Source: Rachicladosporium sp. CCFEE 5018 (taxonomy: Eukaryota; Ascomycota; Dothideomycetes; Cladosporiales; Cladosporiaceae). From it: 49,490 bases of DNA. Both the position numbers and the translations under genes were made by a program. Location: positions 476,286 through 525,775 of the forward strand of contig KZ111160.1 of the NCBI GenBank assembly GCA_002077045.2, written 5' to 3'. Shown in pieces: positions 9,841 to 20,031 of this stretch. Under the pieces are notes generated by a model. That model ran no database searches and was not told the origin of the DNA. It saw nothing but the letters and a program-made list of their open reading frames with translations. The number at the start of each line of letters is the position of its first letter. The first letter of the stretch is position 1.

Positions 9841-11225
9841 ATGGCCAACAACGACTTCTCTCGCTTCAGCAAGAAAGTCGTGCAGTACTTCTGGGATCCT
9901 CTACCAAGGAACGAGGATGCCTCTCAGATCTGGTGCCTGGGGCGATCATACGATTCGAGGTACCAGGATGCACGGCAATCGAAAGTGCTTGGGACCTCGC
10001 CGTCTGGAGAGTCGACATCCTCCAAAGCTGACTCAGCCGTAGCCACTGAGACAGCAGCGAAGCCAGAGAGTGAGTGGGAGAGTGTTGAACGAAGTCCATC
10101 AGTAGGGGCTGAGGAGTCAACCTTGAAGGGCCAGGTAGAGCTGTCAGTATCGGAGGAAGAGGCTCTTGGGTGGCCATCCGAGTTCCTGGATGATCTCGAG
10201 GCGAAGTTATGGCTCACATACCGGTCAAACTTCACGCCCATACCCAGATCACCGGACCCGGCTGCCACCTCGAACATGTCATTCTCGACAAGACTTCGAA
10301 ACTTGACTGCACAAGCTGGCTTCACGAGCGATACGGGCTGGGGCTGCATGATCAGGAGCGGGCAAAGCATGCTTGCGAACACCTTAGCAGAGCTGCGGCT
10401 GGGCAGGGATTGGCGAGTTGGCGAGGAGAAGCAAGCACACAAGGACCTACTCGCACTGTTCGCAGACGCGCCAGAAGCTCCATTCAGCATACACAAGTTT
10501 GTCGAGCATGGCGCGCAGGCATGTGGCAAGCATCCTGGAGAGTGGTTCGGCCCCAGTGCGACAGCGAGATGCATACAGTGAGCCCAATCATGACGGTCCA
10601 TCACTCCAACCTTATTCACTAACAACTCTACAGAGCCCTCGTCGCGAAGAATCCCTCTCTCAATCTCCGCGTCTACGTTCGTCCAGACGATAGCGACGTC
10701 TACGCTGCATCCGTCATTCAAATGGCCACAGCACTCTCCGCAAACGAAACCTTCGAACCCACTCTCATCCTCCTCGGCGTCCGGCTGGGCATCGACCGCA
10801 TCACGCCCGTCTACCACGCAGCCCTCAGATCCCTCCTCGAACTCCCCCAATCAGTAGGCATAGCCGGTGGCCGCCCTTCATCCTCACATTACTTCCTCGG
10901 TCACCAAGGAGATGTGTTCTTCTATCTCGACCCTCACACTACTCGGTCTGCGTTACCCTTAGATCCATCAGAGGAGGATATAGCGACCTGCCATACCCGC
11001 CGGGTACGACGGATAGGGCTGGCGGAGATGGACCCCAGCATGCTCCTCGGATTTCTCGTTAAGAGTAAAGACGACTTTGAGGACTGGAGAAGGAGGTTGG
11101 GGGAGTGTGGAGGCAAGGCTGTGGTGCATGTGCATGAACGGGAGCCGAGGTATGCTACGGGGGTTGAGAGGGAGGGGGCGGAGGACGAGGTGGAGGCTTG
11201 GGATGAGACGGGAGATGAGACTTGA
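9841..11225 (+). CDS. ATG4: Cysteine protease Atg4 (copy A)
   Basis: CDS is join(9841..10577,10634..11225), 442 aa. Atg4 is the cytosolic C54 peptidase that trims Atg8 to expose its C-terminal glycine and later removes Atg8 from phosphatidylethanolamine during autophagy. Visible features are an N-terminal VVQYFWDP motif, the catalytic cysteine in DTGWGCMIRSGQS (C169), and the Asp/His pair in YLDPHTTR (D345, H347). The GPSATARCIQALV junction is restored by splicing (GTGAGC donor, CTACAG acceptor). I chose the ATG at 9841 because of its strong context (AACATGG) and family N-terminus. A Ser/Glu-rich insert at about residues 50-110 is probably disordered. Confidence 0.93.
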
Positions 11226-11916
11226 GGTCGCTCAAGTGATTGTGACTCGCCTAAGGGTGAAGCGACGCAACGAGCGGGTGGTAGAGGACCTACCTGGCTG
11301 CCTCACCTGAGCATTGCGAGTGGTGGATTTGGAGTTCTGGGTGGGATGGGGCGAGATGCATCGGAGGATATACCTGGAGCATCTTACGTAGCGTCATGAT
11401 ATCCTGCACTCCGCGCACTGCTCTTCAATACAGAAGCCATGCCGTCATATGTTTGTATCGTCTGAAGTCGACCAAGGTAGCGGTGTGCACGGAGCACAGC
11501 CAAATCGCGAAATCGCCACGCTCGACCAGTTCGGGAAAGCAGCACAACAAATGCGGGTGCCATCTGATATGCAAGTAGCTCACAGATGTCGATGTGGCAG
11601 TAGCAGATAGTGTGGGAACTCCAGAGTGATTCACGTGAAGTAGAAATGAGGTAGAGGTTGAAGTTGTTGATCATGCATTCATCTGCTCTACCTCTCCCCG
11701 TCTCCCGCGCCTTACTGTACAGCACCCTCTCGCGGAGACACCTCGCTGCCATCTCAGCAGCAGCAGCAGACAGCCATGGTATTCTGCTCGCACCGCCCAA
11801 GTAAGAAAAGATGACACCCAAGTCGACTACCCATTGCCGACTCGTGCCTCAACGCCCATATGAACCCACCCTCATGATATCAAGAAAAAGCACCCGCTTC
11901 AACTAGGCGTGAGCGC
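11226..11916. other. Convergent intergenic region ATG4/H2B (copy A)
   Basis: About 0.7 kb lies between the ATG4 and H2B stop codons. The ATG4-proximal part differs from copy B by many substitutions and indels. The last 230 bp before H2B are almost identical, which fits a conserved histone 3' UTR. No gene is seen. Confidence 0.5.
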
Positions 11917-12540
11917 CTATTTCGTCGAGGAGGAGTACTTGGTGACGGCCTTGGTGCCCTCGGACACGGCGTGCTTGGCGAGCTCACCGGGAAGGATGAG
12001 GCGCACGGAAGTCTGGATTTCGCGCGAGGAGATGGTGGACTTCTTGTTGTAGGCGGCGAGCTTGGAGGCCTCTGTTGCGACGCGCTCGAAGATGTCTGAT
12101 GGAATAAGTCAGATTGGGTTCAGAATGTGATGGAGCTGGATTGGGGTTTGACAAACCGTTGACGAATGAGTTCAGGATGGACATGGCACGGTTGGAGATA
12201 CCAGTGTCGGGGTGGACCTGCTTGAGCACTGGAGCGAATGTCAGTCAAATGCGCGTGATGACATCGAAATGAGGCGAGAATCGCGTACCCTTGTAGATGT
12301 ACGAGGAGTAGGTCTCCTTGCGGGTCTTGTTGCGCTTCTTCTTGCCATCGGCGCTGGGCGCGGAAGTCTTCTTTCCGGCCTCCTTCTTCTCCGCTGGGGC
12401 TTTGCCTGCGGGTGCCTTGCCGGCGGTGCTTGAGGGAGTCTTCTGTAAGGGAGTCAGATTGTGATGCAAATCGGACTGTGTTGAACGCGTCTGATGAGAT
12501 GCGACAGGCAGAAACTCACGGTTGCGGTCTTGGGAGCCAT
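11917..12540 (-). CDS. HTB1: Histone H2B (copy A)
   Basis: CDS is complement(join(11917..12095,12157..12228,12289..12442,12520..12540)), 141 aa. H2B pairs with H2A in the nucleosome core. The first exon encodes only MAPKTAT. The Lys/Ala-rich tail precedes the histone fold, with SSYIYKVLKQVHPDTG, AMSILNSFVNDIFERV and REIQTSVRLILPGELAKHA. The C-terminus AVTKYSSSTK includes the lysine ubiquitinated by Bre1 in fungi. Three introns restore the conserved junctions (AAG G/TG and AAC G/AC). It is divergently paired with H2A, as is usual in ascomycetes. As far as I could compare, the copy B protein is identical. Confidence 0.96.
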
Positions 12541-13015
12541 TTGAGCGGTATGTGAGTCTAAAAGACGCGGTTTTTGATGTTGACTGGATGTGGTGGATGA
12601 GTTGAGTTGACTTGTGGTGATGGATGTCGATGGATACTGACGTGCGGTGATGAAGAGGAAGAAGAAGTGCAAGCGACGGTGAGGAAGTGGGACGGCGTCG
12701 CTCTTGTAGTGCGTGCGCCCGCTGCGTGAGGTGCTCTGTGATTGCGGGCAGCCGCGAAACGCGCCTGTGCGCTAAGCCTAATCGGGCGCAATCAACACCG
12801 AACTTCGCGCAGGCTCGTGCCAAGCCGTGCAATCAAACCCGCTGTTGCGACTGTGCACCCCGCTACTTCTTAAACCCCAGCGCGCCGTCACCAACACCGC
12901 TGCCTTTCTTCTTCTCTTCTTCATCCACGACCATCGACATCAACCCACGCACTCATCTCATCCAGCTTATCCAACTCACCCACCTCAACAACCCAATCCA
13001 TCCAAATCCATCCAA
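12541..13015. promoter_or_regulatory. Shared divergent histone promoter H2B/H2A (copy A)
   Basis: The 475 bp between the two histone starts should drive coordinated S-phase expression. The heptamer GCAATCA occurs three times: on the minus strand at 12739-12745 and on the plus strand at 12788-12794 and 12829-12835. The middle one lies inside the 27 bp (12779-12805) replaced by N in copy B. A function for the heptamer is inference. Confidence 0.55.
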
Positions 13016-13667
13016 ATGACGGGCGGCAAATCTGGCGGCAAGGCCTCTGGCACCAAGTCGAGCGCGCAATCGTGAGTTCATCTCGTCCATCAAACGCATC
13101 TGCCTGAGCCGGTCACTTCATCGAAGTTCCGGCTTCAGCATGACGCGTCTTTGGCGTACTGCATTCATCGGCGCAAACTGACATCACATTCACAGGCGTT
13201 CATCCAAGGCTGGGCTTGCATTCCCCGTTGGTCGTGTTCACCGTCTCCTCCGCAAGGGCAACTACGCACAGCGTGTCGGTGCTGGTGAGTCAACGCGTCT
13301 ACTACTGCAGCCTGATTCCATCATCTGACCTCAATCCTCCAGGCGCACCCGTCTACCTCGCAGCTGTCCTCGAGTACTTGGCGGCTGAGATCCTCGAGTT
13401 GGCTGGTAACGCCGCTCGCGACAACAAGAAGACCCGTATCATTCCTCGTCATCTCCAGCTCGCCATCCGTAACGATGAGGAGTTGAATAAGCTCCTCGGC
13501 CACGTCACCATCGCCCAGGGTGGTGTGCTCCCCAACATCCACCAGAGTAAGCCCGCCTGTTGCCTACATGTCCTGCCTACAGTTACTAACATCACATTTC
13601 AGACCTGCTCCCCAAGAAGACCACCGGCACAACCGGCAAGGGTGGCAAGACCAGCCAAGAGCTTTAG
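13016..13667 (+). CDS. HTA1: Histone H2A (copy A)
   Basis: CDS is join(13016..13071,13196..13284,13343..13546,13603..13667), 137 aa. H2A dimerises with H2B in nucleosomes. Recognisable parts are MTGGKSGGK at the tail, [20 protein letters not shown], the acidic-patch region [39 protein letters not shown], and the C-terminal SQEL. That C-terminus is the fungal H2A.X-type DNA-damage phosphorylation site, so this canonical H2A doubles as gamma-H2A. Three introns were placed by phase and conserved protein junctions. Confidence 0.96.
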
Positions 13668-14535
13668 GTTTCTTCTCAATCACACTGGGTTCTGGCGTCG
13701 GGGGTTTGATGACACTGGGTTCATCATGGGTATGAGCACTGAGATGGGGTTCTCACGAGTGCTTTTCCATATTACTTTTGGCATGTTCATGCGACTGGGA
13801 GGTTGAGATGAAGGGGCCTGCGAGATGTACAGTGCGCCCAAAGGAGAGGCGCCTTCGTGCGTGACGGCGGTGCAGTAGGCAGCGAGAATGATGAATGATA
13901 CCACCTTACCAAGCACTGCCTTCTCAGCTTCTCATTCCGTTGCTCCACACTTGCAAGTTTCTGGTCTCTTACACATCCATTTCTTCCATGTTCAATTGAG
14001 AAGCAAAACTGCAAGCATTACAGCTCCTTTCGTCCAGCCACATCTGGATCAAGGAGCTTGTCACCAGGTGATACGGAGCAGCGGCAGAGGGACATGCAGC
14101 AGTCCCGGCACCTTTCACGAGATCAAGGAATCCAAGAGAGAGCAGGCCAAGATCTGACAAGTCACGTTGCACGGCAGACGCCACGCTTTTTAGACTCGCA
14201 TCACGCACACTCCACGATAGGACGACTTCTGCTACGTGCTCCTGCTACATGCTCCAGCTACAGCTCCTCAACATCTCCAGGACGACGACTTCGCTACGCT
14301 ATGTCGAAGCTCGTGTAGCAAAGGAGCTGAGGCCTCGTGGGAAGATGGGTACCAACTTTCTCACTTCATCTTGATCACTGCGTTCTCTGCGTGCGCTTCA
14401 CCTCTCATCACTCACTGCTCGTTCGCGCCTTCCCTCGCTACGAGTCTTCGCTCAATTTCCCATTCGTGTCTCCTGTGCGTGTGATCTGCCAAATCCTGCC
14501 TGGCCACAACCGTCAACTTGCTCCCCAACAACTAC
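13668..14535. other. Region between H2A and the small pseudogene (copy A)
   Basis: About 0.87 kb follows the H2A stop. It holds the H2A 3' UTR and the former promoter region of the next gene. It is highly similar to copy B up to 14535, where copy A has lost 119 bp present in copy B at 37680-37798. No other gene is seen. Confidence 0.5.
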
Positions 14536-15036
14536 TCCGCCAAACAGCTCGAGGTGCGCGTGTCCTTACCATAACACTCCTACCTCGCTTCTCACCCTCA
14601 GCATATCAGCTAAACCTTCCCACAGTACCTCGCCCTAACCTGGCAATGATTCGAACTCGAGCCCAAAATCGACTTTGCCAAGTTCGCCAAACTGGCAAAC
14701 CTCGCCTCCGCGAACTCCGCCCGCGAACTCCTGCGCGTGAACAAGAAGAAACTGCGTAAGGAGTGTGGTGCCTTTCAGCCGGTCAATGGGGATTCCAACG
14801 GTGGCATGAGTCCCAAATCTGCTTCCAAAGCGACGCCGAAGGCTTCGCCCAAGAAGCATAAGACTGCTTCGACTAGCGATGACGATAAGGATATTGAATC
14901 TCCGAGTAAGAAGGGGAGCAAGCGTGGGGAAAAGGAAGGGGAGGAGGGGGAGGAGGGACAGGAGAGAATGGTGGTGAAGAGGGAGGAGATTGGGGAGGAG
15001 AATGCTGAGGTGGGGGCGGAGGAAGGGTTGTTCTGA
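14536..15036 (+). pseudogene. Broken copy of a small conserved fungal gene (copy A)
   Basis: This is the counterpart of the intact gene at 37790-38272. The end of its first exon (14536-14553), the intron, and the second exon (14626-15036) are recognisable. Two lesions are visible. First, a 119-bp deletion immediately upstream removes the 5' UTR, the ATG and the first codons. Second, the codon that is TGC (Cys) in copy B is TGA at 14647-14649. Beyond the stop, the frame stays open to 15036, with a Lys/Glu-rich tail nine codons longer than in copy B. A truncated product from an internal ATG is conceivable, but it would lack the conserved N-terminal domain. Confidence 0.75.
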
Positions 15037-15450
15037 GCGTGACTGCGAGAGTGTTGGGTGTGGTCCTGTCGGTGGCGATGCTGTCAGATAGGCTGCCAAA
15101 AGGGCGACAGAAGTCTCCTTGGCTGTGAGACTGTCTCAGTGCTGGCAAGGAGAGACTTGACAGTAACTTGGCCGAAGCATGACGGTCCTGGGAGAATCGT
15201 TGGAGACGGCCTAGCGAAACAGATACTCCAATAGCCAGCCAGTCTACCCCGAGACCATAAAGCTTCACAACGGCTCTCGTGCTTTTCAGTAGTACTTGTT
15301 TTCAGTGAAAGGTTTCCGTGACGAGGTATGTACTTACATCAAGCCCACTCATCAACACCTCTCAAACGAACAGTCCATACATCTGCATTGCGTGTGCAGT
15401 CGCCTGCGCCCCAAAACGCCCAAGAACACCTCCCATACCCACTACCACAC
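15037..15450. other. Convergent intergenic region before NOP56 (copy A)
   Basis: About 0.4 kb lies between the 3' ends of the pseudogene and NOP56. It is similar to copy B (38273-38702), which carries a short extra insertion. Nothing coding or RNA-like is recognised. Confidence 0.45.
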
Positions 15451-17201
15451 TCACGAACTCTTACTCTTCTTACTCTTCTTCACCTTGACCTGCTCCTCCG
15501 GCACCTCGCCCTTAGCAAGTACCTCGCTCTCCGCCTTCCTCTTCTTATCTTTCTTGATCTTCTTCTCCACAGCCTTCTCATCAACCTCTACCGCTGCAGC
15601 AGGTGCTTCGCTCTTCTTCTCCTTCTTGCTTTTCTTCCCAGCCTTGGCATCAGCGTCGATATCAGCCATCTCGACATCGGCCTGCTCGGTTGGTTTCGAA
15701 GCCTTCTTATCCTTCTTGGCTTTCTTTCGCAGTGCTTGCTCAGTTGCTTGGTCCGTTACGCCGGGTGCGGCGATCTCCTCTTCTGCGCCGCCTTTTGAGG
15801 GGTCGGAAACATTGATTGAGGCGAGTGTGGCGTCCATGGCTGCTTGCTGTGGAAGTTTGTTAGTAGCTGTAGCCCATGTATAGTCGATGAGGGAAAGAGA
15901 GAACGTACCATAGCATCAGCGTTCTTTGTCGGGTTTACACCCTCGGAGTAGAATCTTAGCCTCTCCTCAACCTGCTCCTTCAGTGCCTCTCCAAATTTCC
16001 TCGTAGGCTGCATGCTGAAGTTATCGATTCTTGACGCAATACTCGTCTTGTTCGCCAAGAAGCGAGAGATACGACCCTTGTTCTTCGTACCCGCTCTGCC
16101 TATGAAGGAGGAGTGGTAGATCAGTCCGTACTTGGGTGTATTGCCCTTTGTCTTCAAAGCTCGGAAAAGTGCTTTCTCGGCTCCCAAGATCTGCACAGTA
16201 GAGGCAGGGTACTTGGCCAGATTCGTCAAGCTGCCTGCGTGGGAGATGAGACGTGCGCCGACGGTCTCCCCGATCAGAGCTGCGAGATTGGGAGCGACGA
16301 TACCCATCTTCGCGACGAGGTAGGCGCCGAGGGATTTACGGTATTTGCCTAGATCGGATGTGCGCTTGGCGAAGAGCATGACGTTCTCCATGTCTGTCTC
16401 GCTCAGGTCCTGGCCCATGGAGACTTTTGCTGCTTCGATGATAGCTCGCGCAGTAGACTGGTCGTCATCGACAAGCGCAGCAAGGTCGTGCAGCTGATCT
16501 TCAGAAAGAGTAGTCTTGTTGCCGATGAACAGAGCGCATTGGGCGTACTTCGTGTTGTCGCTCACGATCCTGACGAGCTCGGGGAAGTGCCATCCGTACC
16601 ACTCGCGTACTCGCATGGAGAAGGTGTTCACAGCTTTGTCGAGGTGGTCCAGCGTTGCGATGGCTTGGATGATGTGGTTGTCGTTCTTCTGCACGCTGAA
16701 CTTTACCTTAGCTCGACTGTATGCATGGCCGAGGCCTAGCTGTGCGCGGGAGACGTCGCCGGACTGCAGACCCTTGAGGAGCTTCTCCGAGTGCAGACGG
16801 ATGCCACGGAGGAGGTCTGCGACAATCTCGCTGGTCTCTGGCGTCTCGCACTCGACGCCAGGGAAGTCGGCCTTGATGGAGCCAGCCAAGTTCCTGTCGC
16901 CCACACCAAGCGTGACCTTCTTCTTCTCTTTCTTGCCACTGGATGGGAGATTGGCCTCGAGGGTAGTGCGCAGGTAGTCGCTCATGATGCCCTCTGAGAT
17001 TTCATTTGCATTCTCGAGTGCCTGGCTGGCTCCTTGGAAGGGCGCAAAGGAAACGAGCTGCACCATCTTGCCGAACTTGGCCAGGTCAGTGTGGGCAGCC
17101 TGCACCTCTGGCAGCTGGGCACCGATCGAGTCGCCCTGCAGCTTGACGGCGAAGATGGCATACCCGACGGACGACTCGTGGAGGAGGTAGTCGGCCGACA
17201 T
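15451..17201 (-). CDS. NOP56: Box C/D snoRNP core protein Nop56 (copy A)
   Basis: CDS is complement(join(15451..15846,15909..17201)), 562 aa. Nop56 is a core protein of box C/D snoRNPs, which guide rRNA 2'-O-methylation in the nucleolus. Visible parts are an N-terminal domain with MSADYLLHESSVGYAIF, a coiled-coil region at about residues 180-280, and the Nop domain (about 290-405) with GETVGARLISHAGSL and GNTPKYGLIYHSSFIGRA. A highly charged KKxK/E tail ends KKSKKSKSS. One 62-bp intron (GTACGT...CCACAG) separates the tail exon. The first exon encodes the same residues as copy B, despite a synonymously diverged tract. Confidence 0.95.
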
Positions 17202-17726
17202 GGTGGCGGTGTTGTTGGAATATCAGCTGGAGTGCTAAGTCATGCGCTGTAAGTTGGTCCAGAGTAATGCCGTGTCCATGAGATGTAGCGTGATGCAGCG
17301 CCTCGAATGCTTCCAGACAGTCGGCTGGAGTCGAAAATTGAAAAGCTTCGAGCTCACGCGGGTGACAAAAGTAGTGGACCAGTTGTGCAGGTACTGCAGA
17401 CAGGCAGACAGATATGTACAGCGCTTTGACAGTACATGCGTAGATGCCGCTCTCAACGGAAGCAAAGCGTTTCGCTACAAGTTCTTGAGATCATTGTCAG
17501 CAGCGATCCGGTATTGCAGTGCAATGTGATGGCGGTACAATATATTGATCCCTCGAGTGATTCGCTTCTTTTGTCATTCGCAGAGCTCTTCGGGATACCT
17601 TCCGTATTGAGATGACACGCGAATGTCAACGCGACTTTTCATGCAGCCACACGATAGGTGCAGCACTGATTCGATACACCATCAGGGACAGTCTGACCAA
17701 CACAATCAGTCAGAAAAGCTCACAAT
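17202..17726. promoter_or_regulatory. Divergent promoter NOP56/CCT6 (copy A)
   Basis: About 0.5 kb separates the two starts and must serve both genes. Copy B (40454-40980) is closely similar. Short A/T-rich stretches such as GAAAATTGAAAAG near 17333 vaguely resemble ribosome-biogenesis promoter elements. I do not assign one. Confidence 0.45.
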
Positions 17727-19355
17727 ATGTCTGCTGCACAGTTACTCAACCCCAAGGCCGAGTCGCGGCGGAGAGGCGAGGCTCTCAAGGTCAACATATC
17801 CGCTGGTGAAGGCCTCCAAAATGTGCTGGCATCAAATCTTGGACCATCAGGAACGCTGAAGATGTTGGTCGATGGCGCTGGGGGGATCAAGCTTACCAAG
17901 GATGGCTCGGTGCTGCTGAAGGAGATGCAAATCCAAAATCCGACTGCAGTCATGATCGCGAGAGCAGCAACGGCGCAGGACGACATCTGCGGAGATGGGA
18001 CGACAAGTGTGGTACTGATGGTGGGCGAGCTGTTGAAGCAGGCTGATCGGTACATCAGCGAGGGTCTGCATCCGAGAGTCATTACGGATGGGTATGAGCT
18101 GGCCAAGACAGAGACACTTCGTTTCCTCGACGAGTTCAAGCTGGAGAAGGAGGTCGACAGGGAGCTGCTGCTATCTGTTGCACGCACATCATTATCGACC
18201 AAGATCAATGCCACTCTCGCCGAGCAGCTCACACCGGACATTGTGGACTCAGTACTGGCTATCTACCAGGCACCCGCAAAGCCAGATCTCCACATGATCG
18301 AGATCATGACAATGCAACATCGCACAGCGGCCGACACACAGCTCATTCGTGGTCTTGCATTAGATCACGGTGCGAGACATCCAGACATGCCGAAGGACGT
18401 GAAGGATGCCTTCATTCTCACCCTGAACGTGAGCTTGGAGTACGAGAAGAGCGAGATCAACTCTGGCTTCTACTACAACTCCGCCGAGCAACGCGACAAG
18501 CTTGTCGAGTCTGAGCGTCGCTTCGTAGACGACAAGCTCCGCAAGATCGTCGAGCTGAAAAAAGAGGTCTGCGGTCTAGACAACAAGAAAGGCTTCGTCA
18601 TTGTGAACCAGAAAGGCATAGATCCTCTGTCACTCGATGTGCTCGTCAAGAACGGCATCTTCGCCCTTCGTCGCGCCAAGCGCAGGAACATGGAGCGCCT
18701 CCAACTCATTTGCGGTGGCATAGCCCAGAACAGCGTTGATGATCTCACACCCTCAGTCCTCGGCTGGGCAGGCCACGTCTATGAGCATCAACTTGGCGAG
18801 GAGAAGTACACCTTCATCGAGGAAGTCAAAGAGCCGAAATCTGTCACCCTTCTAATCAAGGGTCCGAATCCCCACACCATCGCACAGATCAAGGATGCAG
18901 TCAGAGATGGTCTGCGATCAGTCTACAACATGATTGTCGATGGCTCCGTCGTGCCTGGCGCCGGTGCCTTCCAGATCGCTGCTTCTCGTCGCCTCACATC
19001 AGATGCTTTCTCAGCTTCGGTGAAAGGCAAAGCACGCTACGGCGTACTAGCTTTCGCAGACGCTATGCTCATCATTCCCAAGACTCTCGCCGCCAACTCC
19101 GGTCACGACATCCAGGACTCCCTCGCGGCACTACAAGACGCGCACGCTGAAGGTCATGTAGCTGGTCTGGATCTCGTTAGTGGCGAGGAGATGGATCCGG
19201 TGCAGGAGGGCGTGTATGATAGCTTCAGAGTGCTGAGAAGTTGCGTGGCGAGTGCGACAGGGATCGCGAGTAATTTGTTGCTTTGCGACGAGATGTTGAA
19301 GGCGCGGGAAATGGGCAAGAGTGGGCCGCCTGGGCTTGATGGAGGGGAAGAGTGA
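17727..19355 (+). CDS. CCT6: Chaperonin TRiC/CCT subunit zeta (copy A)
   Basis: This is a single-exon gene of 542 aa. CCT6 is one of eight subunits of the cytosolic chaperonin that folds actin, tubulin and other proteins. Family signatures visible are NLGPSGTLKMLVDGAGG near residue 37, KLTKDGSVLL, the ATP-binding and catalytic GDGTTSVV (residues 89-96, D90), and the C-terminal equatorial part with VVPGAGAFQIAASRRL and GLDLVSGEEMDP. The zeta assignment rests on the N-terminus MSAAQLLNPKAESRRRGEAL. Copy B differs by only two residues seen by eye (V260A, I332T). Confidence 0.95.
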   Translation: MSAAQLLNPKAESRRRGEALKVNISAGEGLQNVLASNLGPSGTLKMLVDGAGGIKLTKDGSVLLKEMQIQNPTAVMIARAATAQDDICGDGTTSVVLMVGELLKQADRYISEGLHPRVITDGYELAKTETLRFLDEFKLEKEVDRELLLSVARTSLSTKINATLAEQLTPDIVDSVLAIYQAPAKPDLHMIEIMTMQHRTAADTQLIRGLALDHGARHPDMPKDVKDAFILTLNVSLEYEKSEINSGFYYNSAEQRDKLVESERRFVDDKLRKIVELKKEVCGLDNKKGFVIVNQKGIDPLSLDVLVKNGIFALRRAKRRNMERLQLICGGIAQNSVDDLTPSVLGWAGHVYEHQLGEEKYTFIEEVKEPKSVTLLIKGPNPHTIAQIKDAVRDGLRSVYNMIVDGSVVPGAGAFQIAASRRLTSDAFSASVKGKARYGVLAFADAMLIIPKTLAANSGHDIQDSLAALQDAHAEGHVAGLDLVSGEEMDPVQEGVYDSFRVLRSCVASATGIASNLLLCDEMLKAREMGKSGPPGLDGGEE

Positions 19356-20031
19356 GGCGGGACAATTGATGAAAGCGACGATTATGCGCACGAAGAACGC
19401 CACGTTCACTGTCAGCGGCCTGGCATTGTTCGAGGTCAAGCGACTGCGACAGCTGGAGTGCTTGGCATAAACCAGATCACGGGCAGGTCGTATATCGGCC
19501 ACGCCGAGAACAATGCAGGAGGCTGAGCCGCGGGATGAAGCTGGTCGGAAAGGTCGCAAGATGTGGTATATACGAGGTATGTGTAACGTACGCAGTCTGT
19601 GCATGCTCAAAATCTCAGCACCATCTCTTTGTCAGGTCTAGCTTTCAAGTGCCAACTCAGCAGTCCTCAGAAAAACGGATGGTACCGCTCAGCATTCCGT
19701 TGTAGACGTTGGCGAGATTGACGCGATGCTGGCTCTGGTGGTGTTGACATTCCACGCTCAAAATGGTATGCAGTCCACGCCGGGACAGCGACGATGTCGA
19801 TTCCACGCTTCAATCGCTGCGCTGCGACTGCTGAATCGAAGAGACGGCGTAACAGCATACACTCGTGTGGCTGCATACACACTATCTTGCCGTCTCGCCC
19901 AAGAATACTTTCGAGGATAGCCAGTCCGCCTGCGGTACGGCATCTACTTTGCAGAGAGAGCACATCAACACTACCGCGCAGGGCTGCACAAAGTCATCAG
20001 CCTCATCCGTGCAGGCGGCAAAATCGCAACG
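19356..20031. other. Intergenic region CCT6 to the Ser/Thr-rich gene (copy A)
   Basis: About 0.68 kb holds the CCT6 3' end and the promoter of the next gene. It aligns with copy B (42610-43296) with scattered indels. Short frames here are not kept in both copies. No RNA gene is recognised. Confidence 0.45.

Noticed and set aside
9924..10850. Long antisense frame (308 codons) opposite ATG4, partly kept in copy B
   Set aside because: It mirrors the ATG4 coding frame, has no recognisable domain, crosses the ATG4 intron and is shorter in copy B. Codon bias of the sense gene explains it.
15296..15883. Plus-strand Ser/Phe-rich frame opposite the NOP56 tail
   Set aside because: It is the shadow of the Lys/Glu-rich Nop56 C-terminus on the other strand.
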